Part shown: positions 33,407 to 41,251 of the stretch, one piece after another
Position numbering within the stretch: the stretch's first letter is position 1
Layout of the letters: the number at the start of each line of letters is the position of its first letter
Source of the DNA: Pseudogemmobacter lacusdianii
GTDB taxonomy: Bacteria; Pseudomonadota; Alphaproteobacteria; Rhodobacterales; Rhodobacteraceae
Direction: 5' to 3'
DNA: 64,000 bases
Assembly: GCF_030848395.1 (NCBI RefSeq)
Contig: NZ_JAVDBT010000016.1
Span: 1 to 64,000, forward strand
Notes under the pieces: model-generated
What the model saw: the letters and a program-made list of their open reading frames with translations, nothing else
Told to the model about the DNA's origin: nothing
Database searches by the model: none
Made by a program: the position numbers and the translations under genes

Positions 33407-34210
33407 TCAGGGACGCTGACCTGCGGCGAGGCGGTCTTCGATCTCGGCCAGCACGGCGGGAAGATCGTTGATGGTGTCGATCACGAAATGCGCCCCAACC
33501 GCGGTGAAGCGTGCGGTGGCGCGGTCGCGGGCGGTCGAGCGCTCCTCTGCGGAAAGCGCGTCAAGCTCGGCCTCGCTCAGCCCGGTTTCATTGCCCGAAA
33601 GCGTCAGGCCAACGGTCCAAGCGCCAGCATTGCGGCCCTCTTCAATGCCCACCGGGGTGTCATCGACTTTGACGACATGGGCGGCATTGGCGATTTCCAG
33701 TTTCAGCATATTGGCAAACATGCCCGCCGCATGGGGGCGACCTGCGCAAAGCTCGTCCGAGCAGAACAGCAGATCCGTCGCCACACCGCCCTCGGCCGCG
33801 ACGGGCAGGACGCGGGTCATGATCGAGCGGGTATACCCGGTGGTCGATCCGATCTTCAGACCCCGCGCGCGCAGATCGGCCAGAACCTTTGCGGCGCCGG
33901 GAATGGGCGTCGAATAATGGGCTGCCGTTTCGGTGTTGAGCGGCAGGAAAACCTCATAAAGCGCGTCGATGGCCGCGTCGTCAGGGGCTTTGCCGTGCTG
34001 CGCCTGCCATGCGGCGGCGACGCGCGGCGTGGCGAAGACCGCCGCGATATGGTCACGCTTGCCGCGCCCCATCGGCGCGCGGGCCTCATCCAAAGTGATC
34101 TCCACGTCAAAGGCGGCAAAGGCCTTTACGAAAGCGCCCATCGGCGCGCGCGATCCGAAATCGACCAGCGTTCCGGCCCAATCGAAGATAACGGCTTCCA
34201 GCTTGTTCAT
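33407..34210 (-). CDS. phnX: Phosphonoacetaldehyde hydrolase (phosphonatase)
   Basis: A 267-residue HAD-superfamily enzyme that hydrolyses phosphonoacetaldehyde to acetaldehyde and phosphate through a Schiff base. The HAD motif I is FDWAGTLVDFGS with nucleophile D10 and D/A12, and the PhnX-specific DWAG signature is present. The Schiff-base Lys is K51 in APMGRGKRDH, equivalent to Lys53 of the Bacillus enzyme. Motif II lies at GSTTGYTRSIM and motif IV at VKVDDTPVGIEEG. It overlaps the FAD-oxidase gene by 4 nt. No PhnW transaminase is encoded in the window, so the aldehyde is probably supplied by the oxidase upstream. Confidence 0.93.
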   Translation of the reverse strand: MNKLEAVIFDWAGTLVDFGSRAPMGAFVKAFAAFDVEITLDEARAPMGRGKRDHIAAVFATPRVAAAWQAQHGKAPDDAAIDALYEVFLPLNTETAAHYSTPIPGAAKVLADLRARGLKIGSTTGYTRSIMTRVLPVAAEGGVATDLLFCSDELCAGRPHAAGMFANMLKLEIANAAHVVKVDDTPVGIEEGRNAGAWTVGLTLSGNETGLSEAELDALSAEERSTARDRATARFTAVGAHFVIDTINDLPAVLAEIEDRLAAGQRP

Positions 34211-35364
34211 TGCAGATCCTCGGGCAAATGGGTGGAGGTGCCGAAGAGGTCGGCGATGATTTCTTCACCAAAGGCGAAGCTGGTTGAGGCGCCGGTGCCA
34301 CCGGTGATCATAGCGACCCGGACATGCGGTTCGGGCCGAGCCATAAGCACGCGCCGGTCGCTGGCCGAGGCATAGCTGCCCGTCCAATGGCCAATGATGC
34401 GGCGATTGGGTTGGTCGATCACCTCGTCAAAGAGACCCATGATGAGATCATCGAAATCGGCGGTGGCAAAAGGTTCGACCGCCGGGCCATAAACATGGCT
34501 GTCGCCCACGACGAGCGAGCCATCTGCCGATTGCACGACGATCAGATGCACGCCCGCCGCGCGATGGGCGGGGGCCTCGCGCTCAAGCCTTGCGATAAGG
34601 CTCTCGGCACGCGGCAATGCTCTAAATCCGTCATAGCGGGCCAAGGAATGGTCCGACATCACTGCGCTTTGCAGCTTGGGCATGCCATCCGCGGCCACGC
34701 GCAGCATCTGCAGCGTGCATTTTTGCAAAGCCGCCTCGCGGGAGATTTCTGGGTATAGGGTGGCAAAATCGTCACCCGGGCAGACCACAACCGCGCCGGC
34801 CGAGATCTCACCTGCCGAGGTAACGACGCCGCGCGCCGTCACTTCAAGCACGGCCGTGCCAAAGCGGAAGTCGACGCCTTGAGACTTCTCAAGCCAAGCG
34901 GCGAGCTTCGGGAGCGCCTCGCGGCTTTCCACCCGCAGATCGGGGGCGCTGAGCAGCACGTCACGCAGACCATCAATGCGCAGGTTCGGGATGCGGCTCA
35001 GAGCCTCTTCACGCGTAAGAAGCCGGCATTCAGCCCCCATCTCAGGCAGCGCAAGATAATCATGCAGCAGCGTGGCCGCTTCTTCGCGATAGGCGGGAAG
35101 CATTTGGCCTTCTTGGAGAATCGCGATGCCAGCCTGCGGGGCCACCTCGGCCCAGACATCGCGCGAGCGCCGCGCGCGCCGCCAATGCGGACCGGCCATT
35201 TGCCCCGCGACAGTGACAAAGCCAAAATTGCGCACCGAGGCCCCGTTGGCCCGAGCGTCGCGCTCAATCACGCAGACAGACTTGCCTGCCCGGACCCCTG
35301 CCAGCGCGGTGCCAAGCCCTAGGATGCCGGCACCGACAACGACAAGATCGTAAAACTTTAACAT
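34207..35364 (-). CDS. FAD-dependent amine oxidase associated with phosphonatase operons (TIGR03364/HpnW type)
   Basis: A 385-residue DAO-fold flavoprotein. The dinucleotide-binding motif VVGAGILGLGTAL lies at 10-22, followed by CVIERDARANGASVRNFGF, and the C-terminal FAD part is MITGGTGASTSFAFGEE. These are features of the phosphonatase-linked TIGR03364 family. Members of this group are reported to oxidise 2-aminoethylphosphonate or its N-methyl derivative to phosphonoacetaldehyde, replacing PhnW. First gene of the operon, directly coupled to phnX. The start codon sits right behind a hairpin (35365-35395) that has the probable ribosome site in its loop. Confidence 0.85.
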   Translation of the reverse strand: MLKFYDLVVVGAGILGLGTALAGVRAGKSVCVIERDARANGASVRNFGFVTVAGQMAGPHWRRARRSRDVWAEVAPQAGIAILQEGQMLPAYREEAATLLHDYLALPEMGAECRLLTREEALSRIPNLRIDGLRDVLLSAPDLRVESREALPKLAAWLEKSQGVDFRFGTAVLEVTARGVVTSAGEISAGAVVVCPGDDFATLYPEISREAALQKCTLQMLRVAADGMPKLQSAVMSDHSLARYDGFRALPRAESLIARLEREAPAHRAAGVHLIVVQSADGSLVVGDSHVYGPAVEPFATADFDDLIMGLFDEVIDQPNRRIIGHWTGSYASASDRRVLMARPEPHVRVAMITGGTGASTSFAFGEEIIADLFGTSTHLPEDLQ

Positions 35365-35395
35365 GTAGCAGCCCTTCTTCTTGGGGGACTGCTAC
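35365..35395 (-). promoter_or_regulatory. Hairpin abutting the start codon of the phosphonatase operon
   Basis: GTAGCAG (35365-35371) and CTGCTAC (35389-35395) form a perfect 7-bp stem. On the mRNA the loop holds AAGAAGAAGGG, the only ribosome-binding candidate, and the ATG follows immediately. Translation could be modulated by folding or by a loop-binding factor. Confidence 0.5.
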
Positions 35396-35818
35396 GGGGC
35401 CTCTGAATCAACCATGTGGAGAAAATGTATCAGAAGCATGAAATCGTAAGGCGACGGCGAGAAACATAAAAACTTCAATCGCCCCTGATGACTTTCTAAG
35501 TTAATCAGATACTTGGACTGAGCCCCCCTGCATTTCGCACGCTCCTACGGATCTCTGACCGCCAAGCTTAGCGAGGGCGGGAGTAGGATCGGCGCGGCAA
35601 AGCCCGGCTGCTCCCATCTGCTGGCCTGCCAGGAGGCCTTGCAGGGTGTAAAACAACCACCCAAGAGAAGCACACGCTTAAATATTAAGCACACAACCTA
35701 AAGGTTAGGCTGATGACAACTGTTTTACTTGCGCTCGGCTCTCATTGCCCTAAGTGTTAAGTATCTACTGTTACGCAACTGGTAGTATTGATTATTTTGC
35801 CTTCTTGACGTGCCTTCA
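35396..35818. other. Divergent promoter region between the phosphonatase operon and the AraC gene
   Basis: About 420 bp without a gene, AT-rich near the right end. It holds two short palindromes, GCTTAA-ATA-TTAAGC (35676-35690) and CCTAA-AGG-TTAGG (35697-35709), seven nucleotides apart and 110-140 nt upstream of the AraC start. They are candidate operators. No Pho-box-like element was found here by eye. Confidence 0.5.
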
Positions 35819-36817
35819 ATGTTCCTTTCTGAGTTTGACACTTCGCGCCTGCCAAGGCGGTCAAGGCTTAAGGCCTGGCGAGAGGCTGCGACTGCAGTCT
35901 GGGACATTTCACAAGCCGATGAGCAAGATTTCAGCGCCAAGGTGAAAGCCTGGCATGGGCATGAGCTGATCTTCGGCACGATCGAAAGCACCAGCCAAAC
36001 CACCAATCGGACCGAAGACTGGATCGCTCAAGACGGCTTCGATTATTACATGCTGCAGTTCTACAACCGCGGTTTTCGCCGAATCTTGGACCGATTCGAG
36101 GATCGCACGGCCCGCGGCGGCGATCTTGTCACCTTGGACATGACCCAGACGGTCAGTACGATGTCGTCAAGTTACCTCAGCAATGATCTGGTCATCCCCC
36201 GCCGCAAGCTGGCGCCTTTGCTGGTCTATCCCGATGCGCATGGCGGCCGGGTGCATGATGCAAGACTGCCGCTCGTGTCGCTTTTGCGCAGCCATCTTGC
36301 AGCGCTGACCGAGGCCGCACCAAAGCTCACCGATCTGCAAATGGCCGATCTTCAGCCCGCCACAATCGCATTGGTTGCGGCCACGCTAAATGGTGTGGTC
36401 AGCGAGGATATCGCCCCCGAGGTTCGCAGCTCCCTTCTCCTGCCCATTCGCAAATTTGTTGATGCCCATTTGCGATCGCCCGACCTTGGTTTGCCGCATA
36501 TAGCCGCGCAATTTGGCCTGTCGCGGTCGACCGTCTACCGGATCATGAAACCGGTCGGCGGGGTCAGCGCCTTCATTCTTGAGCGGCGGTTGCGCGCCTG
36601 CCGTGCTGACCTCAGACGGCCTGAGTTGCGTCACAAGACGATCTCCGAGATCATGCTGGGATGGGGGTTTAGCAATCCGCAATCCTTCAGCAGCATGTTC
36701 CGCCGCGCCTTTGGCATGTCTCCGCGCGCGTTCCGACAACAAAGTGCAGTTCAGAAATCTGTGGCTGCCACCGAGATCGACAGCAACTGGAGTCGCTGGA
36801 TCAAGGAGCTGAGCTGA
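35819..36817 (+). CDS. AraC-family transcriptional regulator
   Basis: A 332-residue regulator. The N-terminal ~190 residues resemble the AraC_binding_2 (cupin-like) sensor (RLKAWREAATAVWDI, GFDYYMLQFYNRGFRRILD). The C-terminal double helix-turn-helix has GLPHIAAQFGLSRSTVYRIMK and KTISEIMLGWGFSNPQSFSSMFRRAFGMSPRAFR, the classical second AraC HTH. The ATG at 35819 is chosen. A GTG at 35810 is equally possible and the ribosome site is poor in both cases. It is divergent from the phosphonatase operon and directly upstream of the adhesin gene, so it could regulate either. Confidence 0.88.
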   Translation: MFLSEFDTSRLPRRSRLKAWREAATAVWDISQADEQDFSAKVKAWHGHELIFGTIESTSQTTNRTEDWIAQDGFDYYMLQFYNRGFRRILDRFEDRTARGGDLVTLDMTQTVSTMSSSYLSNDLVIPRRKLAPLLVYPDAHGGRVHDARLPLVSLLRSHLAALTEAAPKLTDLQMADLQPATIALVAATLNGVVSEDIAPEVRSSLLLPIRKFVDAHLRSPDLGLPHIAAQFGLSRSTVYRIMKPVGGVSAFILERRLRACRADLRRPELRHKTISEIMLGWGFSNPQSFSSMFRRAFGMSPRAFRQQSAVQKSVAATEIDSNWSRWIKELS

Positions 36818-37407
36818 GCTCGGCCCCAGAGGCTTTGGCGCCAGAGGATGACATGCGTCGCTCGGCTCCGTTGCCGCTTGAAGAGAGGCCCTCAAGCGCC
36901 TCACACCGCACCCGTGAGGTCGCCACACCGTCCCATCTGCGACCACGGGAACGGGCAAATTCCGTGAGGGTTTTGCGGGACAGCCCTGCGTCAAGACGGG
37001 ACGCAGAATGAAGTCTTGGCGTAAAGCTTGGACCCAGAATGAAGTCCCATCACTTAGCACCCCAGCGATCATCGCAAGCGGTTGACACAGCCACAAGGCA
37101 CATGGGATGCGACTAGCAGTTGTAGAAATTTGCCGATCACAAACCATATGACGTATCGAATAGAGTAAGCCTAAGCCCCTATCTGACGATGCCGAATTCT
37201 CAATTCTCATCGTCGCGATAACGTCGCCTGTCGCCCCATTCACGGCGGTCCTGCGACTGAGACATGACCAAACATTGCTAAGCCCGTCTGCTTTCAGGCG
37301 CCCATTCCGGCGTCTGGATCGAAGCCTTGCGCCATAATTTTGGCCCTCACCAAGGACGCGAGAAAAGCATGCAGGCAAGGCGCGACCTAAGTGAGAGGAA
37401 AGAGATC
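36818..37407. other. Region upstream of the adhesin gene with direct repeats
   Basis: About 590 bp without a credible gene. The one clear structure is a pair of 17-nt direct repeats at 36999-37015 and 37030-37046. The rest may hold the adhesin promoter. AGAGGAAAGA precedes the adhesin ATG. Confidence 0.5.
36999..37046. repeat. Two 17-nt direct repeats spaced 31 bp apart
   Basis: GGACGCAGAATGAAGTC (36999-37015) and GGACCCAGAATGAAGTC (37030-37046) differ at one position and are offset by 31 bp, three helical turns. Such an arrangement suits an AraC-type activator, whose gene lies just upstream, but a relic of an insertion-sequence end is also possible. Confidence 0.7.
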
Positions 37408-39237
37408 ATGATGAAAACTCAGATGAGGGGCGGACGCCTGACCATTTGGAAAGGCCGCGTCGCCAGCATTGCTCCGGCGATGGCGGGCTTGGTGCTGGTG
37501 TCCTTTGCGGGCGTCGCGCAAGCTCAAGACGCAACTTACGACAACCTGACGGTCAACGAAAACCTCACCGTTACCGGCACGATCGATGCCACGAACGTAG
37601 TTGCCGGCACGGTCGATGCCACAAACGTACTTGCCGACACGATCGATGCCACAAACGTACTCGCCGGCACGGTCGATGCCACAAACGTACTTGCCGACAC
37701 CATCGATGCTACAAACGTACTTGCCGACACGATCGATGCCGGCAACGTTATAGCAGATAACGTTATTGTTGACGGCATCGTATCGGCAGACACCGTATCG
37801 GCAGACAACGTGGTGGCCGACAATGTGTTGGCTGACACGGTGGATGCCGATCTCGTGGATGCCGTTTTGGTGGAAGCCGAAACCGTGGAAGCTGACTTGG
37901 TCAATGCAGACACCGTCAATGCAGACACCGTCAATGCAGACGTGGTGGACGCCGGCGTTGTCTATGCAGACACCGTAGATGCTGACGTCGTGGAGGCCGG
38001 TGTTGTTTATGCAGACACCGTAGATGCAGACGTCGTGGAGGCCGGCGTTGTCTATGCAGACACCGTCGATGCTGACGTTGTCGAGGCCGGTGTTGTCTAT
38101 GCAGACACCGTCGATGCCGACGTTGTCGAGGCTGGCATCGTCAATGCAGACACCGTCAATGCCGACGTTGTGGAGGCCGACACCGTCAATGCCGACGTCG
38201 TGGAGGCCGGCGCTGTCAATGCAGACACCGTCAATGCAGACGTTGTCGAGGCAGGTGTCGTCTACGCGGACACCGTAGATGCCGACGTTGTGGAGGCCGG
38301 TGTCGTCTATGCAGACACCGTAGATGCTGACGTTGTCGAGGCCGGCGTTGTCTATGCAGACACGGTAGATGCCGACGTTGTCGACGCCGACGTTGTCTAT
38401 GCAGACACCGTAGATGCTGACGTCGTGGAGGCGGGCATCGTCTATGCTGACAACGCTATTATCGACGAAAACTTGAACGTGGGTAACGACCTGACTGTCG
38501 ACGGTCATAGCACCATGAACGATGGCCAGACCGTCCGCGGCGGCCAAGACGTGCGCGGTGGTCAAACTGTGCGCGGCGGCCAAGAAGTTCGTGGCGGCCA
38601 AGATGTCTACGGTGGCTCGACCATCAATGGTGGTCAAACGATCAACGGCAAGACCACCCTCAACGGCAACCTGTCGATGACCTCGGGCAATGAAAACACG
38701 ACCTTTGACGTGAACGGCCGCGGTATGACCGTCACCGTGGGCGGCGCAGGCGATGGCCTTGTTGTTCGCGAAAACCGGGTCAGCTTGCTGACTGCGGACG
38801 GTAAGAACGGCATTGAGTCGAAAAAGGGCCATACCAGTGTGACCGGCGAGAAGTCCTCGACGGTCTCGGGTGGCGGCACCAGCATGGTCGTGTCTTCGTC
38901 GGGCGTTGCCTTGGATGACGGCGCCGGTGGCCCGGTCCGCATGAGCGGTGTGGCCGATGGTATCGCCCCGACCGACGCTGTGAACCGCCGTCAGCTGGAT
39001 GCTGTGGCTGACAAGATCAACGGTGGCGTGGCGATGGCAATGGCGATGACCCAGATGCCCGTCCCGACCGGCGATGAGAAGTTCTCGCTGGGCTTTGCAG
39101 CGGGCCACTTCGATGGTGCGAATGCTTTCGCCATCGGCGGTGCTGCGCGTCTGGGCGAAAACTGGCTGCTGCGCGGCTCGGTGAGCAACTCTTCGGGTGA
39201 AACCGGCGCCGGCATCGGCATCGGCTACAGCTGGTAA
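37408..39237 (+). CDS. Trimeric autotransporter adhesin (YadA-like) with pentad and hexad repeats
   Basis: A 609-residue surface protein. It has a long signal peptide (hydrophobic APAMAGLVLVSFAGVAQA). About 295 residues follow that are nearly pure pentads (ADTVD, ADVVE, AGVVY; also DATNV, LADTI), then seven glycine-framed hexads (GQTVRG type). The head/stalk part ends in a HIM-like motif GIAPTDAVNRRQLDA, and the C-terminal ~75 residues form the YadA membrane anchor, ending in GIGYSW. The protein should trimerise in the outer membrane and export its own passenger. The pentads probably form a beta-solenoid stalk. The ATG at 37408 follows AGAGGAAAGA. An upstream start at 37327 lacks a signal-peptide logic. 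It is followed by a hairpin and a small secreted-protein gene. Confidence 0.88.
   Translation: MMKTQMRGGRLTIWKGRVASIAPAMAGLVLVSFAGVAQAQDATYDNLTVNENLTVTGTIDATNVVAGTVDATNVLADTIDATNVLAGTVDATNVLADTIDATNVLADTIDAGNVIADNVIVDGIVSADTVSADNVVADNVLADTVDADLVDAVLVEAETVEADLVNADTVNADTVNADVVDAGVVYADTVDADVVEAGVVYADTVDADVVEAGVVYADTVDADVVEAGVVYADTVDADVVEAGIVNADTVNADVVEADTVNADVVEAGAVNADTVNADVVEAGVVYADTVDADVVEAGVVYADTVDADVVEAGVVYADTVDADVVDADVVYADTVDADVVEAGIVYADNAIIDENLNVGNDLTVDGHSTMNDGQTVRGGQDVRGGQTVRGGQEVRGGQDVYGGSTINGGQTINGKTTLNGNLSMTSGNENTTFDVNGRGMTVTVGGAGDGLVVRENRVSLLTADGKNGIESKKGHTSVTGEKSSTVSGGGTSMVVSSSGVALDDGAGGPVRMSGVADGIAPTDAVNRRQLDAVADKINGGVAMAMAMTQMPVPTGDEKFSLGFAAGHFDGANAFAIGGAARLGENWLLRGSVSNSSGETGAGIGIGYSW
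37576..38466 (+). repeat. Pentapeptide-type tandem repeats in the adhesin gene
   Basis: The DNA shows first 30-bp periodicity (units coding GTVDATNVLA/DTIDATNVLA), then a 45-bp period coding the 15-residue unit YADTVDADVVEAGVV with NADTV variants. Five-residue spacing of A-[DN/G]-x-V is kept throughout. Wobble positions vary between units (gacgtt/gacgtc), so the repeats are maintained by selection at protein level as well as by recombination. Confidence 0.9.
38524..38649 (+). repeat. Seven glycine-framed hexapeptide repeats in the adhesin gene
   Basis: Seven in-frame 18-bp units encode G-Q/S-x-V/I-x-G: GQTVRG, GQDVRG, GQTVRG, GQEVRG, GQDVYG, GSTING, GQTING. This short block separates the pentad stalk from the more ordinary passenger end. 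Confidence 0.9.
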
Positions 39238-39256
39238 GGCCAGCCCTTTCTAACGG

Positions 39257-39294
39257 ATGCCCCCGGAAGCTCTGTTGAAGACTTCCGGGGGCAT
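39257..39294 (+). terminator. Strong hairpin after the adhesin gene
   Basis: ATGCCCCCGGAAG (39257-39269) pairs perfectly with CTTCCGGGGGCAT (39282-39294). The following bases (CTCTATTC) are only moderately T-rich, but stem strength and location 20 nt past the stop support a terminator. Confidence 0.7.
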
Positions 39295-39349
39295 CTCTAT
39301 TCAGTTGGTGACCAAGCGAAATCTTTTACCGACCTTGTGAGCAAGCCTC

Positions 39350-39946
39350 GTGAATAAAATTCTGTCTCTGTGCTGCACTGTCGCTCTTTTGATGCCAGGG
39401 CTTGCCTTTGCTCAGGACAATGACAAGCCGGTTACAGTGAAAGGTGCAGGCGGTGCGCCCTGCGCCGAAGCGATCCGGGTTTTCGGGCCAACGGGCACCG
39501 ACCATGATCGTGGCTTCTATCTTCAATGGGTGAACGGATTTTCGGTTGGCGTGGCGCTGGCCCATGAGGTTGTCGATGTCTCGCCGACCGGAGACCCGGG
39601 TGACTTGGTGAAGATCGCGCTTCTGATCTGCGAAGAGGCCAATTTCGCCGAAGGGATCTGGCACAGCGCCGTGGCGACCGCCATTGGCCGGATGCGCCCC
39701 TATTGGTCGAACGATCCGACACGGGTGAGTGTCACCTATGAAAGCAACAGCTACTGGTTCTATCAAGATGTCGTCATGCAGCTGCAGACGGATCTGAATC
39801 TTCTGGGCTATAATTTGACAGTCGACGGCAACTTTGGCGGTCAAACTGGCGCGGCAATTGCCGACATTCAAAGCCAGATCAACATCCCGAATATGCCAGT
39901 GCCGACCGGCCCCCTCTTTTACGCTATGACCCGCCCCCCGCTTTAA
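39350..39946 (+). CDS. Exported protein with a PG_binding_1-like C-terminus
   Basis: A 198-residue protein with signal peptide (NKILSLCCTVALLMPGLAFAQ, cleavage after AFA). The N-terminal domain (PCAEAIRVFG, FYLQWVNGFSVGVALAH, ICEEANFAEGIWHSAVATAIGRMR) resembles small periplasmic Rap1a/HdeA-like helical proteins only by general pattern. The C-terminal VMQLQTDLNLLGYNLTVDGNFGGQTGAAIADIQ fits the peptidoglycan-binding type 1 repeat. The start is a GTG at 39350. It lies 112 nt after the adhesin gene and may assist envelope anchoring of the adhesin, which is inference. Confidence 0.65.
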   Translation: MNKILSLCCTVALLMPGLAFAQDNDKPVTVKGAGGAPCAEAIRVFGPTGTDHDRGFYLQWVNGFSVGVALAHEVVDVSPTGDPGDLVKIALLICEEANFAEGIWHSAVATAIGRMRPYWSNDPTRVSVTYESNSYWFYQDVVMQLQTDLNLLGYNLTVDGNFGGQTGAAIADIQSQINIPNMPVPTGPLFYAMTRPPL

Positions 39947-40016
39947 GGCAGGGACGGGTCAGCTTTGGTAAGGGCCGCAGGAGCGGCCGGTTCGGGTGGC
40001 TGGAGGTCAGCGGGAC

Positions 40017-41156
40017 TTATGCCACCCGCTCACCGCCGACCCAGACGCCGCGCACCAGCGTCGCCGGACCGGATCTTTGCACCCGGATCACATCGCCGCG
40101 CAAACCAAGGGCCAAGCTGCCACGATCGGCCAGAGCGGTGGCCTTTGCCGGTGCCTCGGTCACAGTGCGGACACCGCGCGCGGTGTCGCCCCAAAGATCA
40201 CCCAGCATCAGCGCCGCCGAGAGGAGGCCCGAGGGCACATAATCCGACGAAAGGATGTCCAAGAGACCAAGTTCGGCCAAATGCGCCGCCGCGACATTGC
40301 CCGAGTGCGAGCCGCCCCGCACCAAGTTCGGCGCGCCCATCATCACCGCAATGCCCTGATCGCGGCAGGCCTGCGCGGCCTCTTCGGTGGTGGGGAATTC
40401 GGCGAAACAGGCGCCATGCGCTTTGGAAGCTGCCACCTGCTCGGCCGTCGTGTCATCATGGCTGGCAAGGACCGCCCCCAAACGCCGCGCCTCTTGCACG
40501 GCCGCCGCCTCATGCACGGCGCCAAGCCGCTCGGCAATGGCCTGCTGGGTGGCGACATGGTCGCGGAAACCCTCATCCGACATGCCGTGTTTGCCGACCA
40601 TGTATTCCTTCAACTTCGACAGATCACGAAACTGCCGTGCGCCGGGGGTATGGTCCATCAGGCTGACGATGCCGACGGTGTCTTCGGGGCCGAACTTTGC
40701 CAGTTCTTCGACCAAGGTCTCCGAGCAGACCTCGGCGCGCAGGTGCAAAAGATGGTTGATCCGCAAGGCCCCTTTGCCGCGCAAAGCGATGATCTCATCG
40801 GCCAAAGCGCGGGCATATTCGCCGTAATTGGTGTTGGAATTGGTGATCGAACCGACGCGAAGCGCGTCGAACACCGTGGTGATACCAACGCTGGCAAGCT
40901 CTCCATCATGGGCCAGAATGGCGGCATGATGCGGCCAATGCACTTTGGGGCGCGGCTGGATATGGCGCTCAAGATTGTCGGTGTGCAGCTCAATCAGCCC
41001 CGGCAACACCAGATCGCCGTCGCAATCCAAAGCCCCCGAAGGCACCGAGGATCCGCTGGCGATATCGGCAATCTTGCCCTCTTCGATGCGCAGGCTGCCG
41101 CGGATCACCTCATGCGGTAACACAAGGGTGGCATTGGCAAAAATCGTATCCGTCAT
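40017..41156 (-). CDS. phnM: Alpha-D-ribose 1-methylphosphonate 5-triphosphate diphosphatase
   Basis: A 379-residue amidohydrolase-superfamily enzyme that removes pyrophosphate from the ribose-phosphonate triphosphate made by PhnGHIL, giving the substrate of the radical enzyme PhnJ. Family segments: GLIELHTDNLERH (metal-binding H-x-D variant typical for PhnM), FDALRVGS, SLMDHTPGARQF, LASHDDTT and SSDYVPSGLL. It is separated from the phnGHIJKLN operon by the oppositely oriented DUF1045 gene, so it has its own promoter in the 95-bp gap with the Pho-box-like palindrome. Confidence 0.93.
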   Translation of the reverse strand: MTDTIFANATLVLPHEVIRGSLRIEEGKIADIASGSSVPSGALDCDGDLVLPGLIELHTDNLERHIQPRPKVHWPHHAAILAHDGELASVGITTVFDALRVGSITNSNTNYGEYARALADEIIALRGKGALRINHLLHLRAEVCSETLVEELAKFGPEDTVGIVSLMDHTPGARQFRDLSKLKEYMVGKHGMSDEGFRDHVATQQAIAERLGAVHEAAAVQEARRLGAVLASHDDTTAEQVAASKAHGACFAEFPTTEEAAQACRDQGIAVMMGAPNLVRGGSHSGNVAAAHLAELGLLDILSSDYVPSGLLSAALMLGDLWGDTARGVRTVTEAPAKATALADRGSLALGLRGDVIRVQRSGPATLVRGVWVGGERVA

Positions 41157-41210
41157 CTTACTTTATCCTGTCTTGCCGAAGCACGCGCTTAGCCGTTGAA
41201 TGGCACACAG

Positions 41211-41230
41211 CTGTCACAGCGATGTGACAT
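41211..41230 (+). promoter_or_regulatory. Pho-box-like palindrome between phnM and the DUF1045 gene
   Basis: CTGTCACAGCGATGTGACAT fits the CTGTCAT-4-CTGTCAC Pho-box scheme partly. It also contains a perfect palindrome TGTCACA-GCGA-TGTGACA (41212-41229). Located 21 nt upstream of the DUF1045 start and 55 nt upstream of phnM. PhoB control under phosphate limitation is plausible. An alternative is a palindromic repressor site. Confidence 0.5.
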
Positions 41231-41251
41231 CTGGCCGCTAAAGGGCAGCGC

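Noticed and set aside
36947-36962. 16-nt exact match GGGAACGGGCAAATTC shared with 59959-59974
   Set aside because: In 64 kb about one such 16-mer pair is expected by chance, and the contexts are unrelated.
36386-37378. 330-residue minus-strand frame opposite the AraC gene
   Set aside because: Its sequence is the complement of the clear AraC coding region and has no family motif.
37387-39108. 573-residue minus-strand frame opposite the adhesin
   Set aside because: Its repeats are only the mirror of the adhesin repeats; it has no signal peptide, ribosome site or domain.
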